Assembly: GCA_035532115.1 (NCBI GenBank)
Contig: DATKRO010000006.1
Coordinates: 1-64,000 of the forward strand
Source of the DNA: Acaudatibacter sp035532115
GTDB taxonomy: Bacteria > Pseudomonadota > Alphaproteobacteria > Caulobacterales > Caulobacteraceae
Length of the DNA stretch: 64,000 bases
Direction: 5' to 3'
The notes beneath the pieces were generated by a model, which ran no database searches, was not told the origin of the DNA, and saw only the letters and a list, made by a program, of their open reading frames with translations. Position numbers and translations under genes: made by a program. This document shows, piece by piece, positions 43,585 through 52,788 of this stretch (position 1 is its first letter; every line of letters starts with the position of its first letter).

Positions 43585-44544
43585 ATGGCGGTCTACACCG
43601 ATATCGGCGACGGCGAACTGGAGGCGTTCCTCGCCAACTATGATCTCGGCGCGGCCTTGGCCTTCAAGGGCATCGCCGAAGGCGTGGAGAACTCCAACTA
43701 CCTGCTGGAGACCGAACGGGGACGCTATTTCCTTACCATTTACGAACGCAGGGTGCGGGCGCAGGATCTGCCGTTCTTCCTGGGCTTCATGCAGCATCTG
43801 GCGCGGCAGGGCTTCCCAAGCGCGACTCCCGTCGCCGACCGCGCCGGACGGCTGTTCGGCGAGATCCGCGGCAAGCCGGCGGCAATCGTCACCTTCCTCA
43901 CCGGGCTGTCGGTGCGGCGGCCCGGCGTGGACCATTGTCGCGAGGCCGGCGAGGGCCTCGCCTGGCTGCACCAGGCCGGCGCGGGCTATCCGGGCGCCCG
44001 GCGCAACGATCTCGGTCGCCACTCCTGGCCAGGGCTGTTCGAGCCGCTGCGCGGCGCGGCCGAGGCGCTCAAGCCTGGGCTCGCCGCCGCGGTCGGGGCC
44101 GACGTGGAGCTGCTGCAGGCGAAATGGCCGGCCGCCTTGCCGCAGGGCCTGATCCACGCCGACTATTTCCCAGACAACGTCTTCTTCCGCGCCGGCCGGT
44201 TCGCCGGCGCCATCGACTTCTATTTCGCCGCCCGCGACGTGCTCGCCTACGATGTCGGGATCGCCCTCAACGCCTGGTGCTTCGAGCCGGACGGAAGCTT
44301 CAACGTCACCGCCGCCAGGGCCTTCGTCGTCGGCTACGAGCGGCGCCGCCCCATGAGCGCCGGGGAAAAGAGCGCCCTGCCCGTCCTCGCCCACGGCGCG
44401 GCGATGCGGTTCTTCCTGACCAGGCTACATGACTGGGGACCGACGCCGCCGGGCGCGCTGGTGCGGCCGAAGGATCCGTTGGAATACGAGCGCAAGCTCG
44501 CCGTGCATCGCGCCGGCGTGGCGATCTTCGAGCCCTGCCCGTGA
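43585..44544 (+). CDS. thrB: Homoserine kinase (ThrB, APH-fold type)
   Basis: ThrB phosphorylates homoserine on the way to threonine. The 319-residue product belongs to the aminoglycoside-phosphotransferase-like class used by alphaproteobacteria. Motifs are GIAEGVENSNYLLET for nucleotide binding, LIHADYFPDNVFF as the catalytic loop and GAIDFYFAARDVLAYDVGIALN for metal binding. The ATG at 43585 begins AVYTDIGDGELEAFLANYDLG, a conserved start; an ATG at 43558 adds nine residues. Its stop overlaps the rnhA start. Confidence 0.95.
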   Translation: MAVYTDIGDGELEAFLANYDLGAALAFKGIAEGVENSNYLLETERGRYFLTIYERRVRAQDLPFFLGFMQHLARQGFPSATPVADRAGRLFGEIRGKPAAIVTFLTGLSVRRPGVDHCREAGEGLAWLHQAGAGYPGARRNDLGRHSWPGLFEPLRGAAEALKPGLAAAVGADVELLQAKWPAALPQGLIHADYFPDNVFFRAGRFAGAIDFYFAARDVLAYDVGIALNAWCFEPDGSFNVTAARAFVVGYERRRPMSAGEKSALPVLAHGAAMRFFLTRLHDWGPTPPGALVRPKDPLEYERKLAVHRAGVAIFEPCP

Positions 44545-44987
44545 CGCCGGGAGTGGTGATCTACACCGATGGCGCCTGCCGCGGAAACCCGGGACCTGGC
44601 GGTTGGGGGGCGGTGCTGATGTCGGGCGCCCACGAGCGCGAAATCTGGGGTGGCGAAGCGGCCACCACCAACAACCGCATGGAACTGACCGCCGCCATCG
44701 AGGCGCTCGCGGCGCTGAAGCGGCCGTGCCGGGTCGAGCTGCACACCGACAGCCTCTATCTGCGCAACGGCGTCAGCGAGTGGCTGGCGCGCTGGAAGGC
44801 GCGCGGCTGGAGGACCCTGAGCAAGGGCGCGGTGAAGAACGAGGATCTGTGGCGCCGGCTCGACGAGGCGCGGGCGTGCCATGAGGTGAATTGGCGCTGG
44901 GTCAAGGGCCACGCCGGCCACGAGTTCAATGAACGCGCCGACGCCTTGGCGCGGCGCGGCCTTGAAGAGATCGAGGCGAAGCTATAG
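44541..44987 (+). CDS. rnhA: Ribonuclease HI
   Basis: RNase HI cuts the RNA strand of RNA-DNA hybrids. The 148-residue product has all catalytic carboxylates: Asp 10 in IYTDGACRGNPGPGGWG, Glu in TNNRMELTAAIEAL, Asp in ELHTDSLYLRNGV and Asp in NERADALARRG near the end, plus the conserved His in VKGHAGHEFN. The GTG at 44541 overlaps the thrB stop. The thrB-rnhA pair is conserved in alphaproteobacteria and probably forms an operon. Confidence 0.97.
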   Translation: MTPGVVIYTDGACRGNPGPGGWGAVLMSGAHEREIWGGEAATTNNRMELTAAIEALAALKRPCRVELHTDSLYLRNGVSEWLARWKARGWRTLSKGAVKNEDLWRRLDEARACHEVNWRWVKGHAGHEFNERADALARRGLEEIEAKL

Positions 44988-45004
44988 TTTGATATCGAAT
45001 GATT

Positions 45005-45022
45005 TCGTTCACTGACGAACGA
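45005..45022. promoter_or_regulatory. Candidate MarR operator at the start of the MarR gene
   Basis: TCGTTC-N6-GAACGA is a perfect 6+6 inverted repeat ending one base before the ATG at 45024. MarR regulators typically bind such 16-20-base palindromes in their own promoter. A further near-palindrome, TTTGATATCGAA, lies at about 44988-44999. Confidence 0.5.
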
Positions 45023-45023
45023 T

Positions 45024-45503
45024 ATGCCTGAGCCCAGCGAACTTGCCGAAGTTGAATGCCTGGCGCAGATTGGCCAGATCGCCCGGCTGGCGACGTCGCG
45101 CCTCGATCGCCTCCTGCCCGCCGGGCTCTCGGCGGCCGGCCTCGAGGCGCTCAGGCGCCTGGGAGAGCGGACCGAGCCCGCATCGCCGCTGGCGCTGGCG
45201 CACGCCTTGCACCTTTCCAAGGCCGCGATCAGCTCCACCCTCGAGAAGCTGGCGGCGCGCGGCTGGATCCTGATCGAGGCCGATCCCCGCGACGGGCGGC
45301 GCAAGCTGGTCAGCCTGACGCCGGCTGGCTGGGCCGCATGGCGTGCGGCGATGGCGGCGACGCGCCCGGAGCTGGAGGCGCTGCGCGCGGCGTTCCCAAG
45401 GGCCGAATTCGAGGCGGCGCTGCCGTTCCTGCGCCGGCTGCGGACATGGCTGGCGCACGTAGCTGCACGGGACGGCGCCGAACTTGCTCCAGACCGCCCA
45501 TGA
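45024..45503 (+). CDS. MarR-family transcriptional regulator
   Basis: This 159-residue winged-helix protein has the MarR layout: an N-terminal dimerisation helix, then SPLALAHALHLSKAAISSTLEKLAARGWI as the DNA-binding helices and ADPRDGRRKLVSLTPAG as the wing, which is the clearest family mark. The ligand is unknown. A palindrome abuts its start, so autoregulation is likely. Its stop overlaps the start of a small unknown gene by four bases. An RND efflux operon on the opposite strand converges on it and is a possible target, but nothing proves that. Confidence 0.9.
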   Translation: MPEPSELAEVECLAQIGQIARLATSRLDRLLPAGLSAAGLEALRRLGERTEPASPLALAHALHLSKAAISSTLEKLAARGWILIEADPRDGRRKLVSLTPAGWAAWRAAMAATRPELEALRAAFPRAEFEAALPFLRRLRTWLAHVAARDGAELAPDRP

Positions 45504-45823
45504 GCCGAGCCATAGAGCCAATCCGGCCCGCGCGGGCGGTCCCGCGCCGGCGGCGCGAGGACGGCGCGGCGACGGAGGTCGTGGAGATCGCCGATTTGCG
45601 CACCAGCGTCGCGGCGCCCAGGGCGGCGCCGTCGCCGCGTGGCCCTGAGCATCCTTCCGCCAACGTCGAGGCGCATCTCCTGGCCCAGAACGCCGAGGCG
45701 CGCGGCCTGCGCGGCGGCCCCGAACGGCTGGGCGCCGCGCGCAGCGTCTATCTGGGAATCGAGTTCTCAGGTCCAAACGATCGGCGTCCGCGCAAGGGGA
45801 TGATCGCGAAGCGCGAGGCTTGA
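45500..45823 (+). CDS. Small protein of unknown function, coupled to MarR gene
   Basis: This 107-residue protein has a low-complexity, Arg- and Pro-rich first half and a more ordered second half: NVEAHLLAQNAEARGLRGGP, then ARSVYLGIEFSGPNDRRP and a basic end. No signal peptide or membrane helix is visible. I do not recognise the family; the C-terminal half looks conserved in character. The ATG at 45500 overlaps the MarR stop (ATGA), which supports it being a real, coupled gene. Confidence 0.65.
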   Translation: MSRAIEPIRPARAVPRRRREDGAATEVVEIADLRTSVAAPRAAPSPRGPEHPSANVEAHLLAQNAEARGLRGGPERLGAARSVYLGIEFSGPNDRRPRKGMIAKREA

Positions 45824-45845
45824 ACGGCCCTGTGGACGGCGCGGC

Positions 45846-48800
45846 TCAGTCCGGGGTCGCCGCCGCGGGCTCGAGCGGCGCATCGCGCGGCGTGACCAGG
45901 CGTCCGAGCTTGGGCTTCAGCCAGCGCTCGAAGTCGTCGACGAACTCGTAGACGGTCGGCGCCAGCACCAGCGACAGCGCCGTCGAGGTGATCAGGCCGC
46001 CGATCACCGCCACCGCCATGGGCTGGCGGAACTCGTGCCCCTGGCCCAGCCCCATGGCGGTCGGCAGCATGCCCGCCATCATGGCGAAGGTGGTCATGAC
46101 GATCGGCCGCGCCCGCTCGCGGCAGGCCTCGAGCAGCGCCTCGCGCTGGCTGGCGCCGGCCCGCTCGCGCTCGATGGCGTATTCGACCAGCAGGATGGAG
46201 TTCTTGGCGGCGATCCCCATCAGCATGAAGAGCCCGATCATCGAGGGAATCGACAGCTCCGAGCGCCAGATCAGCAGCGCCACCATGGCGCCGGCGATGC
46301 TGAGCGGCAGGGCCGAGAGGATGGTCACCGGTTTGAAGAAGCTGCCGAACAGCAGCACCATCACCCCATAGACGAGCCCGATTCCGGAGAGGATCGCCAC
46401 GCCGAAGCCGACGAACAGCTGGTTCTGCGCCTGCTGATTGCCGATGTTGCGCTCCAGCGTCACGCCGGGCGGCAGGTGTCGGATGATCGGCAGATTGCCC
46501 ACCTCCTGGTTGGCCTGGCTGAGCGCCGCTCCCTTGGTGAGATCGGCCTCGATGACGATGTCGTCCTTGCGGTTGTAGCGATCGATCTCGGCAGGGCCGG
46601 CCTGGAAATACACGTCGGCGACGCTGTCGAGCGTGGTCAGCCCGCCGTTCGCCGTCGGCACGCGCATGGCCTTCAGCGTCGCCAGGTCGTCGCGCGCGCT
46701 CTCCGGCAGGCGCACCCTGATCGGTATGCGCCGATCGCCGAGGTCGAGCTTGGGCACGTTGGCGTCGATATCGCCCACGGTGGCGATGCGGGCGACCTGG
46801 GCGATGGTGTCGGCGTCGACGCCCAGACGGGCCGCGTCGTCGGGACGGGGACGGATGATCAGCTCCGGCGCCGGCGGCGACGCGGCGGGGCGGGGGTCGG
46901 CGAGGGCGGGCAGGCCGGCCATCTGCTGCTGCAGCTTCAACGCCGCCAGATCCAGGCCGCGGCCGCTGGAACTCGACAGATATTCGAAGATGGTGCTGCC
47001 GCCGAAACCCGAACCCTCGAAGGTGACCTGCGCGTCGGGGATGGCGTGCAGAGCCGGGCGCAGGCGGTCGCGGATCTGCGCCACCGTCGGGCGACCGCTT
47101 GGCTTCAGGATTGCGATGGCGACACCGGTATTGACGCCGCCGGCGCTGGCGAAGCCGCCGCCGGCGCTGGCGCCGCCGCCCGAGCCGATGGAGGTGAACA
47201 CATGTTCGGTCTCGGGCTGGCGCTTCAGCAGCGCCGCCAGACGCGACATGGCCAACTGGGTGTCCTGAAGCGTCGCGCCCGGCGGGCCGTTCAGGTCCAC
47301 CTGATAGAAGTTCGGGTTGCCTTCCGGTTGCAGGCCCTTGGGGACCACGAAGAGCGCCAGCACCACCGAGACCAGGAAGATGGCCGCGCCGAGGCTCGCC
47401 GAAGCGATGCGATGGTCCAGCGCCCAGCCAAGCGTCGCCGTATAGAAGCGCGGCAGCGGCGCGCGCGGCCGCGCCGGCTTGGGTTTCAGGAAATACGCGG
47501 CCAGCAACGGGGTCAGCAGCCGCGCCACCACCAGCGAGAACAGCACGGCCACCGAAACGGTCAGGCCGAACTCGCGGAAGAATTGGCCGGGGATGCCCGG
47601 CATGAACGAGACCGGGGTGAACACGACGATGATCGCCGAGGTGGTGGCCACCACCGCCAGCCCGATCTGGTCGGCGCCCTCCATGGCCGCGGCGTAGGGC
47701 CGGACGCCGGCGTGGACGCGCTTTTCGATGTTCTCGATCTCGACGATGGCGTCGTCCACCAGGATGCCGATGACGAGGGTAAGCGCCAGCAGGGTAACGA
47801 CGTTGAGCGAGAAGCCCGCCAGCGCCATGAAGGCGAAGGTAGGAATCAGCGACACCGGCATGGCGATCGCGGTCACCGCAGTGGCCCGCCAGTCGCGCAG
47901 GAACAGAAACACCACCAGCGCCGCCAGCGCCATGCCCTCCAGCATGGTCTCGCGCGTGGCGGCGAAGCTGCCGCGAGTCTCGTCCACGGTGGAGACGATC
48001 TTGCGAATGCGGATTTGCGGGTTCGTGGCGGGCGCGCCGCCGCCGAACAGGCCGGGCCGAGCGCCGTGCACCATCCGGTCCAGCGCCGCATCGACGCCGT
48101 CCTCGGTGCTCACGTCGCTGGCCTCCTGGGTCTTGGTGACCTGGAAGCCCACCACCGGGCGCCCGTCGTAGCGGGCTTCGGCGCGGATCTCGGCGGTTCC
48201 ATCGCCCACCTCGGCGACATCGGAGAGCTTGACGTAGCGGCCGCCGGCGGCCGGCAGGGCGAGGTTGCGAATCTGGTGGACGTTCACCGCCGCGCCCAGC
48301 ACGCGCAAGGTTTGTTCGCGATGGCCGACGTCGACGCGGCCGCCGGACTCGTCGATGCTGACGTTGTTGAGCGCCTGGTTGATCGTGGGCGCGGTGACTC
48401 CCTGGGCCGCCATGCGGACCGGATCGACGATCACGTTGATCTCGCGGTTCACCCCGCCGACGCGCTGCACCTGGGCGACGCCAGGCACGCCCTGCAGCGT
48501 GCGCGCTATGTCGTTGTCGACCAGCCACGACAGCTGCGCGTCCGACATGCTGACGCCCGGCGCGGGGCTGACCGCATAGGTGACGATCGGCTGGCCCTCG
48601 ATGTCGAAGCGCGTCACCGTGGGCGGATCGATCTCGCGCGGCAGCTGGGCCCGTTCCTGCTCGACCTTGGCGCGGACGTCGTCCGTCGCCTTCATCATGT
48701 CGGTGCCGATGTTGAACTGGATGCGGGTGTCGGACTCGCCCTGGGTGATGTCCGAGGAGATGGCGTTGACGTTGGTGAGGCTTTGGAGCGCGTCCTCCAA

Positions 48801-49019
48801 AGGACGCGTCACCTGGGTCTTCAGCTCCGAGGGCGCGGCGCCGTTCTGAGTCACGGTGACCACCACCACCGGGAAGTCGATGTTGGGGAAGTTCTTCACC
48901 GGCAGCAGGAAGTAGGAAAACACGCCCGCGATGACGAGGGCGATGAACAGCACCGCCACCGGCACCGGATTGCGGATCGCCCAGGCGGAGATGCGAAGCT
49001 GGCGCACGCCGCCGCTCAT
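45846..49019 (-). CDS. RND-family efflux transporter permease (AcrB/HAE1-like)
   Basis: This 1057-residue inner-membrane pump exports hydrophobic compounds in exchange for protons. It shows the RND layout: a first helix at about 15-35, a large periplasmic loop, and helices carrying the proton relay, with the Asp pair in VIGILVDDAIVEIENIEKR and Lys in LMGIAAKNSILLVEYAIERER. GQFFREFGLTVSVAVLFSL and ARPIVMTTFAMMAGMLPTA are typical. A glycine/alanine-rich insert (SGGGASAGGGFASAGG) sits in the second periplasmic loop. I chose the ATG at 49019, overlapping the adaptor stop. It is third in a three-gene operon. Confidence 0.96.
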   Translation of the reverse strand: MSGGVRQLRISAWAIRNPVPVAVLFIALVIAGVFSYFLLPVKNFPNIDFPVVVVTVTQNGAAPSELKTQVTRPLEDALQSLTNVNAISSDITQGESDTRIQFNIGTDMMKATDDVRAKVEQERAQLPREIDPPTVTRFDIEGQPIVTYAVSPAPGVSMSDAQLSWLVDNDIARTLQGVPGVAQVQRVGGVNREINVIVDPVRMAAQGVTAPTINQALNNVSIDESGGRVDVGHREQTLRVLGAAVNVHQIRNLALPAAGGRYVKLSDVAEVGDGTAEIRAEARYDGRPVVGFQVTKTQEASDVSTEDGVDAALDRMVHGARPGLFGGGAPATNPQIRIRKIVSTVDETRGSFAATRETMLEGMALAALVVFLFLRDWRATAVTAIAMPVSLIPTFAFMALAGFSLNVVTLLALTLVIGILVDDAIVEIENIEKRVHAGVRPYAAAMEGADQIGLAVVATTSAIIVVFTPVSFMPGIPGQFFREFGLTVSVAVLFSLVVARLLTPLLAAYFLKPKPARPRAPLPRFYTATLGWALDHRIASASLGAAIFLVSVVLALFVVPKGLQPEGNPNFYQVDLNGPPGATLQDTQLAMSRLAALLKRQPETEHVFTSIGSGGGASAGGGFASAGGVNTGVAIAILKPSGRPTVAQIRDRLRPALHAIPDAQVTFEGSGFGGSTIFEYLSSSSGRGLDLAALKLQQQMAGLPALADPRPAASPPAPELIIRPRPDDAARLGVDADTIAQVARIATVGDIDANVPKLDLGDRRIPIRVRLPESARDDLATLKAMRVPTANGGLTTLDSVADVYFQAGPAEIDRYNRKDDIVIEADLTKGAALSQANQEVGNLPIIRHLPPGVTLERNIGNQQAQNQLFVGFGVAILSGIGLVYGVMVLLFGSFFKPVTILSALPLSIAGAMVALLIWRSELSIPSMIGLFMLMGIAAKNSILLVEYAIERERAGASQREALLEACRERARPIVMTTFAMMAGMLPTAMGLGQGHEFRQPMAVAVIGGLITSTALSLVLAPTVYEFVDDFERWLKPKLGRLVTPRDAPLEPAAATPD

Positions 49020-50137
49020 CGCGCCGCGCCGCCCCCCTGTTCCCACACCGGCGCGACATAGTCGCCAGGCAGGAGCTGGGCGGCGGCCTTGGCGACCACC
49101 ACCGATCCGGGCGGCGGCCCTACGAGCAGTTCGACCCAGCCGCCGCCGCGCTCGCCGGTGCGCACCGGCTGCTGCCTCACTCGCCCGTGCGGTCCCACCA
49201 CCATCACCGAGGCGCCGTCGGCGTCATAGCGGATCGCGCTTTCCGGCAGGGCGGGAACGGCGCGCGAGCGATCGACGAAGGTCGCCTTGGCGAAGCCGCC
49301 GGCGCGGATGTCCGGCCGCACCGGCAAGGCGATCCGCACCGTGCCCAGGCGCGAGGTGGAATCCACCCGCGGGCTGATCAGGCGCACCGTGCCGGCGACC
49401 TTGGCGTCGTCGGCCAGTGTCACCGTCGCGTCGAGGCCCTTGCGTATCTGGGCGAAGTCGGCCTCGGCCACGTCCGCCCACAACTCGATCCTGCCATTCT
49501 GAGCGATGCGGAACCAGGGCGTCGTTCCGCCCGAAATGTCGCCTGGCCGCACCGAACGCTGGATGACGAGACCAGCGACCGGCGCGCGCACGGTGAGATG
49601 GGCGAGGCGCGTCGCCATCTCCTGCACCGCCGCGGCCTGGGCGCCCACGGCGGCTCGGGCGTCCTCGGCGGCGAAGGTGCGGGCCTGCAGCTGCTCCTCG
49701 GAAAGGACGCCCTTGCCCTCCAGCCCGCTGACCCGCGCGGCTTCGGCCTGCCGCTGACGGGCGGTGTCCTCCTGCTCGACCAGCAGAGCGCGCTGCTGGG
49801 CGAGCTGGGCGTCGAGGATCGAGGTATCCATGACGGCGAGCGGCTGGCCGGCCTTCACCCAGGCGCCCTCGTCGACCAGCACCTTGGCGACTCGATAGCC
49901 GGCGAGATCGGCGCTGACCGCCACCTCCTGGCGCGGCGTCAGCACGCCGGAGGTGACGAGGCCGCCGGAGATGGGGCGCAGCTCCACCCGGACCACGCTG
50001 ACGGCGCGCGTCTCACGCCGCGGCGGCGGCGAAGCGGCCGGCGCCTGGCATCCTGCCAGGGCCAGCGCGACCGTCAGGCTCGACAGCGCGGCAAGCCCAA
50101 GGGCCAGAGCGGCGGCAAGTCCCCTCCTCATCGTCAT
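49016..50137 (-). CDS. RND efflux periplasmic adaptor subunit
   Basis: This 373-residue membrane fusion protein links the pump to the outer-membrane channel. Residues 1-25 are a lipoprotein-type signal (LAALSSLTVALALAGCQAP, lipobox-like ALAGC). The lipoyl halves are visible: VDEGAWVKAGQPLAVMD and LTVRAPVAGLVIQRSVRPGD, flanking a coiled-coil hairpin (QQRALLVEQEDTARQRQAEA). A beta-barrel domain follows. It overlaps by four bases with the genes on both sides, and sits between the outer-membrane factor and the pump. Confidence 0.95.
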   Translation of the reverse strand: MTMRRGLAAALALGLAALSSLTVALALAGCQAPAASPPPRRETRAVSVVRVELRPISGGLVTSGVLTPRQEVAVSADLAGYRVAKVLVDEGAWVKAGQPLAVMDTSILDAQLAQQRALLVEQEDTARQRQAEAARVSGLEGKGVLSEEQLQARTFAAEDARAAVGAQAAAVQEMATRLAHLTVRAPVAGLVIQRSVRPGDISGGTTPWFRIAQNGRIELWADVAEADFAQIRKGLDATVTLADDAKVAGTVRLISPRVDSTSRLGTVRIALPVRPDIRAGGFAKATFVDRSRAVPALPESAIRYDADGASVMVVGPHGRVRQQPVRTGERGGGWVELLVGPPPGSVVVAKAAAQLLPGDYVAPVWEQGGGAAR

Positions 50138-51621
50138 GGCGCTCGTCTCGCCTGGGCGGGGCCGGGCGCCCCATAGCCCCATCCGCCGCCGAGCGCGTTA
50201 TAGACCTGCACCGCCCGGCGCAACGCCTGGACGCGCTCGGCGGTCAGCGCGGCGCGATCGGTGCGCCAGTCCTGCTCGGCCGTGAGCGCGGTGGTCAGGT
50301 CGTCGACTCCGGCCTGGTAGCCGAGCTTGGCGGCCTCGTACGCCCGGTGCGCCCGCACCTCGCCGTCGTTCAGCACGACGAGGCGCTGCTCGTCGGCGGC
50401 GAGGCTGACGAGGGCGTCCTCGGCGTCGCCATAGGCGCTCTGCACCGCCTTTTCGTAGGCGATCACCGCCTGCTCGGTGCGCGCGCCCTGCGCCTTGGCG
50501 TCCTGCAGCAGCCGGGGAATGTCGAGCACCGGTTGATCGAGGCCGACGCCATAGGACCAGTAGCTGGTGGCGGTGGTCTGCTGCTGGGGGAAGAGCAGCA
50601 GCGGCACGATGCTCGCCACGCCGATGCCGGGCGCGACGGTGCGGGCCAGGCCCGCCGCCGGCTGCAGCACCAGATTGGGGAAGATCTGCTCCTTGGCGAG
50701 CTTGGTGCGCAGCGCCGCTGCGCGCATGCGCCAGTCGGCCTCGCGCACGTCGGGCCGGCGGGCCAGCAGTTCGCCCGGCACCGCCCTCGGCACCGGGGGC
50801 GGGTCGGGCACGTCGGCGCTCACCGGCAGATCCTCCACCGGCTCGATGCCGCGCCCGACCAGGATCAGCAGTTCGCGCTGGGCGACGTGCAGCTGGGCCG
50901 CGAGGCTCTCGGCCTGCGACTTGGCCTGGTCGAGCTGGCCGGCGATGCGGTCGGCGTCCGACGTCGGGCCAAGGCCGAGGCTCGCCTTGGTGTCGGCGAT
51001 GCCGAGGAGCTCGGACTCGATCTTCACGCTGACGTCGGCGTCGGCGAGCTGGATGGCGAGCCCGCGGGCCTGGAAATAGCTGTCGGCGACGTTTGCCACC
51101 AAGGTGGCCCGCGCGCCCTCGACGTTGAATCGGGTGGCGGCATAGTCGGCGGCGAGGGCGTGGCGCTGGGTGGCGAGGCCGCCCAGGAAGTCCAGCTCCC
51201 ACGATACCTTGAAATCGGCGACGTCGCTCTCGCTCACGCCGCCGACCGGAACCAGCGACGAGGGCGGCGCGCCGATCGGCGAGGTGTGCTTCTTGGAGGC
51301 CGAGCCGGTGATGTCGCCGGTGGGGTAGGTCTGCCAGACGCCGCTGGCGCGCGTCGCGCCGGCCTCGACGAGGCGCGCCTCCTGGGTCCTCGCATCGGGG
51401 CTGAGGCGCAGGGCGTCGCGCTCCAGCCCGTCGAGTTCCGGATCGCCGAAGATGGTCCACCAGGTGTCCAGCGCCTCCGGCGCCAGGATCGCGGTTCCCG
51501 GCGGCGCTTCGTATGCGGCCGGCAGGGCGAGGTCCGGCTTGCGCGCGCCGGTGGAGCAGGCGCAGAGCGCCAGCGCCGCGGCGAGCGCGATCGAGGCCTT
51601 CGCCGGCTGGCCGCTCTTCAC
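50134..51621 (-). CDS. RND efflux outer-membrane factor (TolC/NodT family lipoprotein)
   Basis: This roughly 495-residue outer-membrane channel has a lipoprotein signal (AKASIALAAALALCACS, lipobox LCAC) and the two repeated OEP halves of NodT-type factors: WWTIFGDPELDGLERDAL near the start, SWELDFLGGLATQRHALAAD, ELLARRPDVREADWRMRAA and the second half with VQSAYGDAEDALVSL. The start is uncertain: I use a GTG at 51621, with a TTG one codon before and an ATG at 51732 as alternatives. It is the first gene of the operon (outer-membrane factor, adaptor, pump). The 226 bases to the divergent DUF72 gene should contain the promoter. Confidence 0.93.
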   Translation of the reverse strand: MKSGQPAKASIALAAALALCACSTGARKPDLALPAAYEAPPGTAILAPEALDTWWTIFGDPELDGLERDALRLSPDARTQEARLVEAGATRASGVWQTYPTGDITGSASKKHTSPIGAPPSSLVPVGGVSESDVADFKVSWELDFLGGLATQRHALAADYAATRFNVEGARATLVANVADSYFQARGLAIQLADADVSVKIESELLGIADTKASLGLGPTSDADRIAGQLDQAKSQAESLAAQLHVAQRELLILVGRGIEPVEDLPVSADVPDPPPVPRAVPGELLARRPDVREADWRMRAAALRTKLAKEQIFPNLVLQPAAGLARTVAPGIGVASIVPLLLFPQQQTTATSYWSYGVGLDQPVLDIPRLLQDAKAQGARTEQAVIAYEKAVQSAYGDAEDALVSLAADEQRLVVLNDGEVRAHRAYEAAKLGYQAGVDDLTTALTAEQDWRTDRAALTAERVQALRRAVQVYNALGGGWGYGAPGPAQARRAP

Positions 51622-51847
51622 CAACTCCGTGCCCCTGAGGCATGACGCGCGCGACGAATCATGAGGGATGATAAAGCAAAGCTCGCCGCCAAGCTCGCCC
51701 CCGCCCGATCTATGCCATGCCGATGGGCGCAAACCATTGCATCGCCGTCATGAGAGCCGCGCGCGCAAGGCCGCGGCCCCGCTGCTTATTGCCGCGCCCG
51801 CACGCTTGCCGCTAAAGGCTCGGCGCCGGCAATCCTCGGAGAACCGC

Positions 51848-52663
51848 ATGGCGGGCGACATCAGGCTGGGCGTCGGCGGCTGGGCCTTCGAACCCTGGCG
51901 CGGCGTCTTCTATCCGCCCGGGCTGAAGCAGAAGGAGGAACTCGCCTATGCGAGCCGCCGCCTGACCGCGATCGAGATCAACGGCACCTATTATTCGACC
52001 TTCAAGCCGCAGAGCTGGCGCAAGTGGCGCGAAGAGACGCCCGAGGGCTTCGCCTTCGCCGTCAAGGGCTCACGCTTCACCACCAACCGCCGGGAACTCG
52101 CCGGCGCGGGCGAGTCTCTCGAGCGATTTTTCGCTCAGGGCATGGCCGAACTGGGGGATCGGCTGGGGCCGATTCTGTGGCAGCTGCCGCACACCAAGAA
52201 GTTCGATCCGGACGATCTCGCCGGCTTCTTCGAGCTGTTGCCGAGATCCCTCGACGGCAGGCCGCTGCGCCACGCGCTGGAGCCGCGACACGCCAGCTTC
52301 CGCACGCCGGACTACCCCAGGCTGCTGCGCAAGCATGCGATCGCCAACGTCTACGCGCGCCACCAGCGCTATCCCGAGATCGCCGACGTCACCGCGCCGT
52401 TCGTCTACGCGCGCCTGCAGACCGGCTCGGACGCCGTCGAAACCGCCTATCCGCCCGCCGAACTCGACGCCTGGGCCGAGCGGCTGCGGGCGTGGGCCGC
52501 GGGCGGCGCCCCGGCCGACCTGCCGCGCCTGGACCCCGCCGGCGCCCCGCCGGACGAGGCGCGCGACGTTTTCGCCTTCATCATCCACGAAGGCAAGGTC
52601 CGCGCCCCCGCCGGGGCGATGGCGCTGATCGAGCGGGTGCGGCGTCCGATCGATGCCGCGTGA
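51848..52663 (+). CDS. DUF72 family protein
   Basis: This 271-residue protein belongs to DUF72, a TIM-barrel family of unknown activity. Family hallmarks are LGVGGWAFEPWRGVFYPPG at the N-terminus, AIEINGTYYSTFKPQSWRKW, FAFAVKGSRFTTNRREL, PILWQLPHTKKFDPDDLAGF and ALEPRHASF. The ATG at 51848 begins right before the first strand; the frame is open upstream but without similarity. It is divergent from the efflux operon. Confidence 0.94.
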   Translation: MAGDIRLGVGGWAFEPWRGVFYPPGLKQKEELAYASRRLTAIEINGTYYSTFKPQSWRKWREETPEGFAFAVKGSRFTTNRRELAGAGESLERFFAQGMAELGDRLGPILWQLPHTKKFDPDDLAGFFELLPRSLDGRPLRHALEPRHASFRTPDYPRLLRKHAIANVYARHQRYPEIADVTAPFVYARLQTGSDAVETAYPPAELDAWAERLRAWAAGGAPADLPRLDPAGAPPDEARDVFAFIIHEGKVRAPAGAMALIERVRRPIDAA

Positions 52664-52788
52664 TATTCCGATTTTCGAGGCGCGCCCGATGTCCGCTCCT
52701 GTTGGCGGCCTGACCTAGGGTGAACATTGATCGGCGGCGGGTTTTGCGCGCCAATGGCGGCCGGTCCATGCCCGATCAGGAGTGCGCC

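Noticed and set aside
46035..49061. A 1008-codon plus-strand frame over the RND pump gene
   Set aside because: It is the antisense shadow of the pump gene. The translation is low-complexity His/Arg/Asp-rich without any domain.
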